In this document: one piece after another, positions 35,134 to 43,800 of the stretch
Numbering within the stretch: position 1 is the stretch's first letter
Layout of the letters: each line of letters opens with the position of its first letter
Assembly (NCBI GenBank): GCA_900545025.1
Contig: UQXH01000007.1
Span: forward strand, 21,264 to 85,263
From: an uncultured Phascolarctobacterium sp.
Lineage (GTDB): Bacteria; Bacillota; Negativicutes; Acidaminococcales; Acidaminococcaceae
DNA length: 64,000 nt
Direction: 5' to 3'
Position numbers and translations under genes: made by a program
The notes under the pieces: generated by a model
The model's input: only the letters and a program-made list of their open reading frames with translations
What the model was told of the DNA's origin: nothing
Database searches by the model: none

Positions 35134-35608
35134 TATTATCACTTCCACTTTGTTTTAACAAATCGTCTTTTAACTGAGCAATAGTCTTTTTCAATACCGG
35201 ATGCAGCAAATCCGGCGCTATTTCCGCCAGCGGCAGCAGGACAAAATCTCTGTTCTGCATATCGGGATGCGGCAGGTTCAGTTTGTCGCTTGTCATGCAA
35301 GTATCTTCATACAGAAGCAAATCCAAATCAATATTGCGCTCACCCCAATGACGCAGACGCACGCGACCCATCTGCTGTTCAGTGCCAAGCAGCACTTCCA
35401 GCAGTTTTAAAGGTTCCAGTTCTGTTTCTACGCAGCAAACGCCGTTTAAAAAGGCTGGCTGGTCTGTAACACCATAAGGAGCCGTTTCAATAAAAGAGGA
35501 AACTTTTACAATTTTTATTCCCTGCTCAGCCAGCAAATGCAGCGCCTGCTGCAGGTTCTGCTGTCTGTCCCCCAGATTGCTGCCTAATGCTACATACGCT
35601 CTGGACAT
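35123..35608 (-). CDS. folK: HPPK, 6-hydroxymethyl-dihydropterin pyrophosphokinase
   Basis: A 161-residue enzyme that transfers pyrophosphate from ATP to hydroxymethyl-dihydropterin, giving the substrate of FolP. Family motifs: YVALGSNLGDR at the start, FLNGVCCVETEL, then the metal-binding RHWGERNIDLDLLLY and LPHPDMQNRDFVLLPLAEI. The start overlaps folP by 19 bases. In many bacteria folK is fused to folB; here it stands alone. Confidence 0.95.
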   Translation of the reverse strand: MSRAYVALGSNLGDRQQNLQQALHLLAEQGIKIVKVSSFIETAPYGVTDQPAFLNGVCCVETELEPLKLLEVLLGTEQQMGRVRLRHWGERNIDLDLLLYEDTCMTSDKLNLPHPDMQNRDFVLLPLAEIAPDLLHPVLKKTIAQLKDDLLKQSGSDNNVG

Positions 35609-36783
35609 AAAACCGCCTCCAGCATCCGTACCGCCTGCAGATTTTCCCGTACATCATGAACACGTACCATCTGTGCTCCGGCATAAACAGCCTGGCAGCT
35701 CAGCGCCAAAGTGCCTGACAGACGTTCTTCCGCAGGGATATTTCCTAATACGGCACCGATAGTGCTTTTACGGGAAGCAGCCAGCAGCACAGGATAGCCT
35801 AATCCTGTCAGCGCTTCTAAATCACGCATCAGAAGCAGATTCTGCCGCACATCTTTAGCAAAACCGATGCCCGGATCAAGAATAATCTTATCCGCACCGA
35901 CACCGGCAGCTCGCAATAGTTCAGCACGCTTTGCCAGATAAGCAGCAACCTCATCTACTACGTTCTGATAGCTGCAGTTCTGCTGCATATTCTTGGGCGT
36001 ACCACGCATGTGCATGAGGATAACAGGCGCATTGCTTTGAACAACCAGCGGCAGCATTTCTTCATCCGCTTCCATAGCGCTGATATCGTTGATAATATCG
36101 GCACCGGCTTCCAAAGCAGCTCTAGCCGTAGAGGCACGGTAGGTATCAACTGAAATTACAGCCTGCGGATAAGCTTTTCTAACCGCCTCAATCACAGGCA
36201 GTACACGTTCCTGTTCTTCTGCCGCACTTACACTATCGCTGCCGGGACGAGTGGACTCGCCGCCGATATCGAGAATACCTGCACCATCTTCCAGCATCTT
36301 ACCTGCACGGCGTACAACCTCCTGCAAGCCGTCAACACGGGAACCGGCGTAAAAAGAATCCGGCGTGATATTTAAAATGCCCATAATGCACATTTTCTCA
36401 TAGGTAAGCTCACGCCCATCCGCCAGCACTGTTTTCAGTTCTACCGGACGCAGCACTGCCTGCAGCTCTGCTTTAATCTTATCTATGCCAAAATAAGGCA
36501 TGCGCGCTAATTTAGCCAGCAGCAGACGGTAATGCTTAACCGTACCTAAAAGAACTATATCCACATATTTTTCCGCACAGGTAATGCAGCCGGAAGGCAC
36601 AGCAGCATCGCCGCCTGCAGCAAGCATTTCCTGTTTGATAATATTAGCTGCCGGTGTGCGAACCTGCGTCAGCTTTAACGGTATAATGCTGCTTTTAGCC
36701 GCAAAAATCGGCAGGCTGTCCGGATGTACTCCCAGTGCAGCAATCGCTTCCGGCAATGCTTCCTTACTTAGTTTCAGCAGCAT
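35590..36783 (-). CDS. folP: Dihydropteroate synthase with N-terminal extension
   Basis: A 397-residue enzyme joining hydroxymethyl-dihydropterin pyrophosphate to p-aminobenzoate, the sulfonamide target. The DHPS core starts near residue 130 with MGILNITPDSF, then DIGGESTRPGS, NDISAM and ILDPGIGFAK. The first ~125 residues form an extra domain seen in some Clostridia and Negativicutes enzymes; its role is unclear. ATG at 36781-36783 lies just past the folE2 stop with AAGGA in the folE2 tail; a start four codons earlier collides with that site. Confidence 0.94.
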   Translation of the reverse strand: MLLKLSKEALPEAIAALGVHPDSLPIFAAKSSIIPLKLTQVRTPAANIIKQEMLAAGGDAAVPSGCITCAEKYVDIVLLGTVKHYRLLLAKLARMPYFGIDKIKAELQAVLRPVELKTVLADGRELTYEKMCIMGILNITPDSFYAGSRVDGLQEVVRRAGKMLEDGAGILDIGGESTRPGSDSVSAAEEQERVLPVIEAVRKAYPQAVISVDTYRASTARAALEAGADIINDISAMEADEEMLPLVVQSNAPVILMHMRGTPKNMQQNCSYQNVVDEVAAYLAKRAELLRAAGVGADKIILDPGIGFAKDVRQNLLLMRDLEALTGLGYPVLLAASRKSTIGAVLGNIPAEERLSGTLALSCQAVYAGAQMVRVHDVRENLQAVRMLEAVLCPERM

Positions 36784-36785
36784 GT

Positions 36786-37553
36786 TTATTTCCATCCTTT
36801 TTCTACAACGGCAAAAGCATTATGATTATGGATACTTTCCACACTCTCAACTTCAGCTCTGTACCAGTCAATACGGCTGTCATCTTCCAGACGCAAAGCA
36901 ATTTCTCTTACAGCGTCTTCTACAAAGCGAGGATTGTCATATGCCTTTTCCGTAACAAATTTTTCATCAGGACGTTTCAGCAAGCCGTACACAGGAGCGC
37001 TTGCTCCGGCATCGGCAATAGCGGCAATTTCTTCCAGCCAGATCATTTCATGGGCTTCCAGCTCAATTTTAGCAAAAGCACGCTGGTTATGCGCACCGTA
37101 TGCGCTGATTTCCTTAGAGCACGGGCACAAAGTCTGGATAGGCACCACAGCACCTACACGCAGTCTGAAAGTATCATCTTTTTCTGCTCTGTAGACACAG
37201 TCAATATCCATGGGCGCAGTCTGTCCGCTGACAGGCGCACTCTTCGTCAGAAAATACGGAAACTCCAGCTGCAGGAAAGATTTCTCTGCCTGCAGTCTGC
37301 TTTTTAAAGTATCGAGTATAGTTTCAATCTCACTTAAACCAACCGGTCCCAAAGTCTGCAGACACTCTACAAAACGGCTCATATGAGTACCACGCATATC
37401 ATGGGGCAAATCCACTGCCAGTGTTACCTTCGCCACAGTGTGCTGCGTACCTTTTTCCCGGTCACGCAATACGATAGGCCAGCGCAAATCCTTAATGCCT
37501 ACATGCTTGAGCGGCACACGGCGCAAGTCCTTTTCTCCCTGTACATCCTTCAA
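36786..37553 (-). CDS. folE2: GTP cyclohydrolase I type IB (FolE2)
   Basis: About 255 residues. It makes dihydroneopterin triphosphate from GTP, feeding both folate and queuosine. FolE2 features are LPHDMRGTHMSRFVE, LCPCSKEIS with the catalytic cysteine, and ESIHNHNAF near the end; FolE2 works with metals other than zinc. The start I favour is TTG at 37551-37553 (MKDVQGEKDLRRV, like homologues), six bases after GAGGTG that lies in the last queD codons. A GTG further upstream would overlap queD by 26 bases. No folE1 is visible. Confidence 0.93.
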   Translation of the reverse strand: MKDVQGEKDLRRVPLKHVGIKDLRWPIVLRDREKGTQHTVAKVTLAVDLPHDMRGTHMSRFVECLQTLGPVGLSEIETILDTLKSRLQAEKSFLQLEFPYFLTKSAPVSGQTAPMDIDCVYRAEKDDTFRLRVGAVVPIQTLCPCSKEISAYGAHNQRAFAKIELEAHEMIWLEEIAAIADAGASAPVYGLLKRPDEKFVTEKAYDNPRFVEDAVREIALRLEDDSRIDWYRAEVESVESIHNHNAFAVVEKGWK

Positions 37554-37554
37554 A

Positions 37555-37911
37555 TTATTCACCTCTGTAAACGCACCCACTGGTACGTGTTTCCCAAACT
37601 TCTACTTCATATAAATGATAACGTTCTGTTTTTAAAAGTCCAGCCAGTTTATTCCATACCCATACGGAAATATTCTCTGCAGAAGGCACAGGAATGATAT
37701 CATTAATACAGGCATGGTCCAGTACCTGCAGAACTTCCTGCTTAACAATGTTTTTCAGCTTGATAAAGTCAATAACCATACCCTCATGGTCAGGAGTTCC
37801 TTCTACCTTAACCACCAGTTTATAGGTATGACCGTGCAGATGCTCGCACTTGCCGTTATACGCCGGCAGATAATGAGCCGCGTCAAAATCAAATTCTTTT
37901 ATAATAATCAT
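37555..37911 (-). CDS. queD: QueD/PTPS family enzyme with CExxHGH motif
   Basis: A 118-residue pterin enzyme acting on dihydroneopterin triphosphate. Zinc ligands are His13, His26 and His28. The active-site motif is Cys22-Glu23-His-Leu-His26-Gly-His28. The COG0720 literature assigns CxxxHGH to QueD (queuosine), ExxHGH to PTPS-III (folate, replacing FolB), and CExxHGH to enzymes doing both. With folE2, folP and folK alongside and no folB, the dual role is attractive. ATG at 37909-37911 lies seven bases after GAGGAG. Confidence 0.9.
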   Translation of the reverse strand: MIIIKEFDFDAAHYLPAYNGKCEHLHGHTYKLVVKVEGTPDHEGMVIDFIKLKNIVKQEVLQVLDHACINDIIPVPSAENISVWVWNKLAGLLKTERYHLYEVEVWETRTSGCVYRGE

Positions 37912-37922
37912 GTTCATACTCC

Positions 37923-38387
37923 TCATACCGTCAGACCGGCGAAATTATCTTGCTGGCGCAGTGCTTCATACGCTACGATAGCCACAGAATTGGAAAGGTT
38001 CAGAGAACGCGCTTCCGCAATCATCGGAATACGCACACAGCCCTCTGGATATTCGTTGCGCAGTTTTTCCGGCAGGCCTGCGGTCTCCTTGCCGAAAATC
38101 AGCAGGCTGTCCGGTGCGTAATGCACGTCAGTATAGGATTTATGCGCTTTTGTCGTCAGCAGATACTTAGGATTGTCCTTATATTTTTCCAGTACTTCAT
38201 AGACGCTGTCATAATAGTGGATATCCACCAGATGCCAGTAGTCCAGTCCGGCACGTTTTAAATATTTATCTTCTACAGAAAAGCCCAACGGACGTACCAG
38301 GTGCAGATGACAGCCGGTAGCCGCGCACAGACGGGCAATATTGCCAGTATTGCCGGGAATCTCCGGCTCAACCAATACGATATGCAT
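37923..38387 (-). CDS. trmL: tRNA (cytidine(34)-2'-O)-methyltransferase TrmL
   Basis: A 154-residue SPOUT methyltransferase that methylates the ribose of the wobble base in tRNA-Leu isoacceptors. The start MHIVLVEPEIPGNTGNIARLCA and the knot region IPMIAEARSLNLSNSVAI are characteristic, with LLIFGKETAGLP between. ATG at 38385-38387 is six bases after GAGGTG. It heads the folate/queuosine operon, coupling tRNA wobble modification genes. Confidence 0.93.
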   Translation of the reverse strand: MHIVLVEPEIPGNTGNIARLCAATGCHLHLVRPLGFSVEDKYLKRAGLDYWHLVDIHYYDSVYEVLEKYKDNPKYLLTTKAHKSYTDVHYAPDSLLIFGKETAGLPEKLRNEYPEGCVRIPMIAEARSLNLSNSVAIVAYEALRQQDNFAGLTV

Positions 38388-38423
38388 TCTCATCACCTCA
38401 AAAACTTTCTTTTCTCTAAATCA

Positions 38424-38449
38424 AAGTGCACAGCCGTAAGCTGTGCACT
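38424..38449 (-). terminator. Hairpin after the glucosaminidase gene
   Basis: Ten-pair stem AGTGCACAGC/GCTGTGCACT, but only a weak T-tract (TTTGATTT) on the minus strand. Since no promoter is visible before trmL, this may be a leaky terminator that lets transcription continue. Confidence 0.5.
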
Positions 38450-38455
38450 GTCTGT

Positions 38456-39403
38456 CTAATGATCGCCGCGCAGTATTTTTTCTACCAGTTCACGCATCCT
38501 GTGCGGATTGCTCTTCTTATCGGCAGCTTTCTTTGTCTCTTGCTTTTCTTCTTTTACACTATCTTCTGCCTGCATCGCCAGCATCCGCTGATAATTCACC
38601 ATGATTTTTTCACAGTAATTAGAACCCATGGCCCAGGTGCCGTTTAAACCGTACCAGGTGTCGACAACGCCGCGTTCCAGACGGATATTATGCGCCAGTT
38701 CGTAGCGGGGGTCAACAATCTTGGTAGACGGCCGCTTTTTCTGGGTATAAGCCAGAAGGTGCTGGATATGGGCGCGCACGCCAATCTCCGGTGTCTTAAA
38801 GCTGGCGCCCTTTACACCGTTGCCGGTAGTGCCCAAACCACAGAAATTATTCTGGTTGTGGTGCACATCGCCGCCGTAACGGAAAAAGCCCGTCTCTACC
38901 AGCGCCTGCGACAAAGCTAGGTCAGGCCTTACCCCCTCGCGCTCCGCCTCCTGCCAGTATAAATCTACCAGCTCTTCCACACTGCAGGCCAGCTGCACAT
39001 CAGGATTGTACTGCTTTATCACGGCTACTGCCTGTCCCTTGGTAGCCACAGAATCGCCGTAGATACTGATATCCTTGTAGTTTTCCGGCAGCTCAATGTT
39101 GGCAAATACATTTGATTTATTTACGCTGATCTTCTTACTGTCCGCAGACTTTTTCTCATCTGCCTGCGGCTCTTTTTTATCGTTCTTGCTCTTAGCCTTC
39201 TTATCTGCGCTCTTCGTATTTTTTACCACAGTAGCCTTGCTGCTTTTCACACTGCTGCTCACAGTATAGGGCATCTTATTGCTGCCGGTAACCGCGGACA
39301 GCGGCTTATTGGAAACCACTACGGGAGCGGCGCTTTCCGCCATACCGCCGATGCCCAGCACGCACACTACTGCAACGGCAGCAGCCACTTTCTTATGCCA
39401 CAT
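38456..39403 (-). CDS. Secreted glucosaminidase-domain peptidoglycan hydrolase
   Basis: A 315-residue exported protein: signal peptide about 1-25, a Lys/Ser-rich low-complexity linker (30-100), then a glucosaminidase/lysozyme-like domain of the Flg_new-type PF01832 group (about 120-270). Visible are ALSQALVETGFFRYGGDV with the catalytic-type glutamate, NNFCGLGTTG, and GVRAHIQHLLAYT. It would cut glycan strands of peptidoglycan in the periplasm. A basic tail ends the protein. It has its own promoter and may be co-transcribed into trmL. Confidence 0.82.
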   Translation of the reverse strand: MWHKKVAAAVAVVCVLGIGGMAESAAPVVVSNKPLSAVTGSNKMPYTVSSSVKSSKATVVKNTKSADKKAKSKNDKKEPQADEKKSADSKKISVNKSNVFANIELPENYKDISIYGDSVATKGQAVAVIKQYNPDVQLACSVEELVDLYWQEAEREGVRPDLALSQALVETGFFRYGGDVHHNQNNFCGLGTTGNGVKGASFKTPEIGVRAHIQHLLAYTQKKRPSTKIVDPRYELAHNIRLERGVVDTWYGLNGTWAMGSNYCEKIMVNYQRMLAMQAEDSVKEEKQETKKAADKKSNPHRMRELVEKILRGDH

Positions 39404-39446
39404 AAAACTTCTCCTTTTATTTCAACTGATATTTATTCTCCCATAA

Positions 39447-39476
39447 ATTTTACCCTATTTACCGGCAGCATGTAAA
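39447..39476 (-). promoter_or_regulatory. Promoter candidate of the glucosaminidase gene
   Basis: On the minus strand TTTACA (39471-39476) and TAAAAT (39447-39452) are 18 bases apart. A weaker plus-strand TATAAT at 39517-39522 may serve the divergent hydrolase. Confidence 0.5.
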
Positions 39477-39556
39477 GTTTTTCAAAGTATTTCACGCAAA
39501 TTCCACAAAAATCCTGTATAATGATAATATAAACTCAAAGTAAAAGGAGTGAGCTT

Positions 39557-40228
39557 ATGAACGCTAAATTTCATTATATCAACCACGCCTGCTTCATGAT
39601 TGAAAAAAACGGCTCCGCCATTATTTTTGACCCGTTCCTGGACGGCAACCCGGAAGGGCTGCAGGCTAAAGATATCAAAGTCGATTATATCTTTGTCAGC
39701 CACGGTCACTTCGACCATCTGGGCAGCGCTTTTGAAATCGCCAAAAACTGCGACGCTACCATTATCTCCACTGCAGAAATCTGCGGTCTGGCAGAAGCAG
39801 CCGGCTGCAAGGCCCACGGTATGCATCTGGGCGGCACTTTCATGTTCCCCTTTGGCAAAGTACGCATCACCATGGCTTTCCACGGCAGCGGCGTTCCCGG
39901 CGGCCATGCCTGCGGCTTCGTAGTAGATTTTTACGGCACCAGGGTTTACTTTGCCGGCGACACCGCACTGTACAGCGATATGCAGCTGCTGCCGCAGCTT
40001 GACGCCTTCGACTATGCTGTGCTCCCCATCGGCGGCAACTTCACCATGGATCCCAAAGACGCAGCTGTTGCAGCTAAATTTCTGCAGGCCAAATATGTAA
40101 TTCCCGTACATTACAACACCTGGCCGCCTATCGCGCAGGACGTAGATGCCTACAAAGCTGACGTTGAAGCAACCACCTCCAGCAAGGTACTGGTTGTCAA
40201 ACCCGGCGAAACTATTGAACTGGAGTGA
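39557..40228 (+). CDS. UPF0173 metal-dependent hydrolase (metallo-beta-lactamase fold)
   Basis: A 223-residue cytosolic metallo-hydrolase with unknown substrate. The metal motif SHGHFDHLG lies at 48-56; further ligands fit AFHGSG, FAGDTALYSD and IPVHYNTWP, all typical of UPF0173 (YtkL-like) proteins. Codon use is strongly biased, suggesting good expression. AAAAGGAG lies seven bases before the ATG. It overlaps the next gene by four bases (GTGA) if that gene starts at its GTG. Confidence 0.88.
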   Translation: MNAKFHYINHACFMIEKNGSAIIFDPFLDGNPEGLQAKDIKVDYIFVSHGHFDHLGSAFEIAKNCDATIISTAEICGLAEAAGCKAHGMHLGGTFMFPFGKVRITMAFHGSGVPGGHACGFVVDFYGTRVYFAGDTALYSDMQLLPQLDAFDYAVLPIGGNFTMDPKDAAVAAKFLQAKYVIPVHYNTWPPIAQDVDAYKADVEATTSSKVLVVKPGETIELE

Positions 40229-40677
40229 TAATTTTGCAGCCACAGGAAAGACTGACTGCTGAGGAGATAACTCAGCTGAAAGCATTAGCAAAAAAATATT
40301 TTCTTGAACAAGGCCTTAACTGCGGTTTAACTATGATGCACTGTTTGAGCGACTTTTTCCAGCTGCCGGTACACGAGCAGGTTTACGCTTCTATTAACGG
40401 TATCATGGAACACCGCGCCAAAAGACATCAGTGCGGCCTGTATAAAGGCGCGCTCATGTTTCTGGGCATATACGGTGCCCAGCTTGGCTGGAGCCGCGAC
40501 CAGCTCAACGAAAAAACATTGAGCCTGGCAGAAGCCTTTGAAGAACATTTTCACAGCATCCATTGTTATGAACTGCGTTCTGCCAGCTTCGACAGCGATC
40601 CGCGCCACGACCTGTGCGCCGATTTAGCAGCAGAAGCTGTACTGTTTGCAGTCGGAGTAATCAAGGATATGAAGTAA
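40225..40677 (+). CDS. C_GCAxxG_C_C family redox-type protein
   Basis: About 150 residues with the spaced cysteine pattern of this family: LNCGLTMM, QCGLYKGALMFLGIYG, IHCYELR and DLCADLAAEAV. Family members are thought to bind metal or act in redox reactions, often as partners of other enzymes; function is not established. The start is either the GTG at 40225, overlapping the previous stop, or the TTG at 40234, which is better spaced from GGAG. It forms a two-gene unit with the UPF0173 hydrolase. Confidence 0.75.
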   Translation: MIILQPQERLTAEEITQLKALAKKYFLEQGLNCGLTMMHCLSDFFQLPVHEQVYASINGIMEHRAKRHQCGLYKGALMFLGIYGAQLGWSRDQLNEKTLSLAEAFEEHFHSIHCYELRSASFDSDPRHDLCADLAAEAVLFAVGVIKDMK

Positions 40678-40682
40678 AAAAC

Positions 40683-40735
40683 ACCTCCCTTACAAAAAAC
40701 TTCCTAAGGAACATCAGTTAAGGGAGGTATTTTTA
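40683..40735 (+). terminator. Terminator after the C_GCAxxG_C_C gene
   Basis: Stem ACCTCCCTTA/TAAGGGAGGT with a 26-base loop followed by ATTTTTATAT. Confidence 0.7.
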
Positions 40736-40786
40736 TATATGTTAATCAAATTTCTTACCATCAAATAATATAATTTTTAAGATTAA

Positions 40787-40812
40787 AACAGCCGGACTTT
40801 TGTCCGGCTGTT
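40787..40812 (-). terminator. Terminator of the autotransporter gene
   Basis: Eleven-pair stem AACAGCCGGAC/GTCCGGCTGTT with a TTTT loop, followed on the minus strand by TTTTAATC. Confidence 0.8.
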
Positions 40813-40836
40813 TCTCTTTATATCTTGATTTTATTT

Positions 40837-43800
40837 TTAGAAAACAAATGTCAGGTTAGCCATCCACTTATTGGCTTTCACAGTATCGCCTTTCTGGTAT
40901 TCATAGCCTAAGCTATAAGTTACGTTAGCCTTTTCTGCTTCTACCGCAAAACGGCTTACAAAGCTGCCGCTGTCTGCCGTATCGAAACCGAAGCCGTTTG
41001 CCGCACCGTTCAGGCTGACGGTCTGATTGGTATCTCTGTCGCCCATAGCCCATACATAGCCTGCTTCAACTACCGGACGGATAGTCCAGTCACCTGCTTT
41101 GGCATCACAGCTGTAGGTTACGCCTACGGGCAGCAGCCACAGGTTTTGTTCGTCAACATCGTAGCTCATACCGATGCTGTTGGTGTAGTTGCCGGTACCG
41201 ATGTGCATGTAACGCAGTCCTGCATAAGGTACAAACTGCCCAATGCCTGCTTTTACTTTCTGTTCTGCTCTTACGCCAATGCTGAATACATCGGTATCTG
41301 CATCAGCAGTCATTTTATAGCCGCTGTTGTTTTGAGTAATATCATTGCTGCCGTGCATGTAGGTAATATCACCAATTACTGCGCTGTTACCGTTGTCAAT
41401 ACGGCCATATACGGATGCGCCATAGTATTCGGCTTCATTCTTAGTATTAGAAGCAATATTGCTGCCTGTTACATCACCATCAACATAGCTGAGGGCGATA
41501 CCCGCTGTTGCTTTGCTCTTTTTGTACAGGTCGCTGCCTACTACGATGCCGTTGTACTGGAGATCATAGTCAGCACTCAAACCGCCAAGGCTGATGCCTT
41601 CAATGTTTTCCTTGTTATGTACATAGTGTGCCCAGATGTCTTTATCATGGTCACCATGGGTTGCGATAGAGAGATGATCTGCTACCGCATCGGTCATGGC
41701 ATTGCTTACACTGTAGGCTGCATGGTTTACGCCGCCCATTTCGCCCATGTTTGCCGCACTGTTGAAAGCAGCAACCTGAGCTGCTTTGGTCGCATTGTTT
41801 TTGCTGCTTGCTGCCGCATTGAAGAAGTCAAAGGCTGCATTGCCTTCGTTTTCTTTATCCAGAACTGTATCAACTACGTCAGCAATTACTACTGCGCCTG
41901 CGCCGTAAACATTGTCTACTTTGTCATAGCTTGCGGTAACATTGAAAGCACTGTCATTATCTGTGTCACCAGCAAATACTAACAGAGAGTTGTCGGAAAT
42001 AATGTTGTCATCATCCCAACCAGTATCGGATCCAGCAATTACTTTATAGGTGTCACCTTTTTTAGCGTTGTCGATGTAGAGTTTAGCATCGGCATCAACA
42101 GTTACATTTGCATCAGTTACACCTTTAATTGCGGCATCAGCAGTAAACCGCGCACCGTCAATCATGGTTACAGAGTCAGCAGCTGCAGTAAAGGTTCCGT
42201 TGTCATTAATGACAGGAGCTGTCGTCATAGCACCATCTACCATAACAGCACCATCTGTTAAATCTACGCTGTCAGCAAGATAAAGAGCCGCGGTAATATC
42301 TTTTTCACCCCAGGTAAGACCTGTTTTAGCAAATACTTCCTGTGCTTCAGCAGTGTTACCTACGCCAAAGGAAAGTACAGAGTTTTGGCCTACGGCATAT
42401 TTACCGTCAAGCGTAGTACTGTTTCCCACCGCCATATTGGAAGCATCAGAAATTACATCATTACCTTTCCAAACAGGGTCAAGGAATACTGTTGCGCCAT
42501 CCAAATTAGCATTAGTTACTACTACATTACCTGCTTTGTCTTCACAGCCGATATTGATGGTTGCACCGTTGGCACCAGTTAAAGTAGCTGTATTTACAGT
42601 ACCGGTAATAGTACTGCTTCCAGTTACAGTAATACCACTATTTTCGCCAGTAAGATCCAATACACCGCTTGCTGCATCAAGATTGCCATTATTTAAGGTT
42701 ACACCAGCAGTAATGGTAGTTTGCCCGTTAGTGGTTAAGTTACTGCCTGCATTAACAGTTACGCTGCCGTTTAAGGTGTACTCAGTTTCAGACGTTGCCA
42801 GAGCATTACCGATGGTGAAGGAACCAGCTTTAGAAGTAATACCAGCAACTTCAGTAGTTGTACCAACGACTACTTTAACTCCATTACCAGCAGGAGCAGC
42901 ACCATCAACAGTAATTAAATTATCACTGCCCTGGCTGCCGCCTAAAGTTACATTTTCACCGTTGGTAATTACCATGCCAGTAGAATCTGCTGCCAAATTA
43001 AGACTGCCTGCATTAAAGCCATTAGCAACAGTATCTTCAACTGCAACACCTTCAATAGTACCGCTTGCAGAGTTAGAACCAACCAGCAAGTTTTTCTCAG
43101 CTTCAACAGTTACTTTATCAAGAGCAATATCGTCACCAACAGAAGCAGCATCTTCAACAGCAACTTTGTTATCTTCAACGCCACCTACTAAATCACCGGT
43201 CATTACAATACCGGTTTTGCTGGTATTAACGCCATCATATTTGTGTTTACCCATAGCATCAACTGCCGATTTAACAAAATCAAAAGTATATTTTTCATCA
43301 GTTAAGCTTACAGTACCGCTTTCAAAAGTAACTTTTTTTTCTGTGCTATCTAAAATACCATTAACTTCGTCAGTTGCAGTAACATTACCACTTTCAGAAG
43401 TGAATATCTGGGCAGTAGTTGTAGAAAGTACACCGGAATCTTTTAATACAAGTTTTCCGCCACCTGTAATATCACTTGCAATATTATTAGTAGCAAAGGT
43501 TGCACCATTTAAGTTAACAACTCCACTTTCAATATATAACTGACCGCTCATGTTACCGCCAGCGAGATTTATTATGCCGTTATTAGTAGAAGTAAACTCT
43601 GTATCATTTCCATTGAATACAGAATTACCGGCAATATTAATCACGCTGTTTTTTCCGTCAGCAACAACGTCACCTACTAAAGAAACAGTTTTGCCTTCAC
43701 TGCCGACTGTGATAGTGCCGCCATCAACAGCATAGAGTGCATATGCTCCAGTTTTACCAGTAACATTGATATCAGTATTACCAAGAACATTTACTTCTGA

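Noticed and set aside
42353..43543. A 396-codon plus-strand frame inside the autotransporter
   Set aside because: It is the complement of Asn/Thr/Val-rich repeats; its product is Pro/Leu/Thr low complexity without ribosome site or family.
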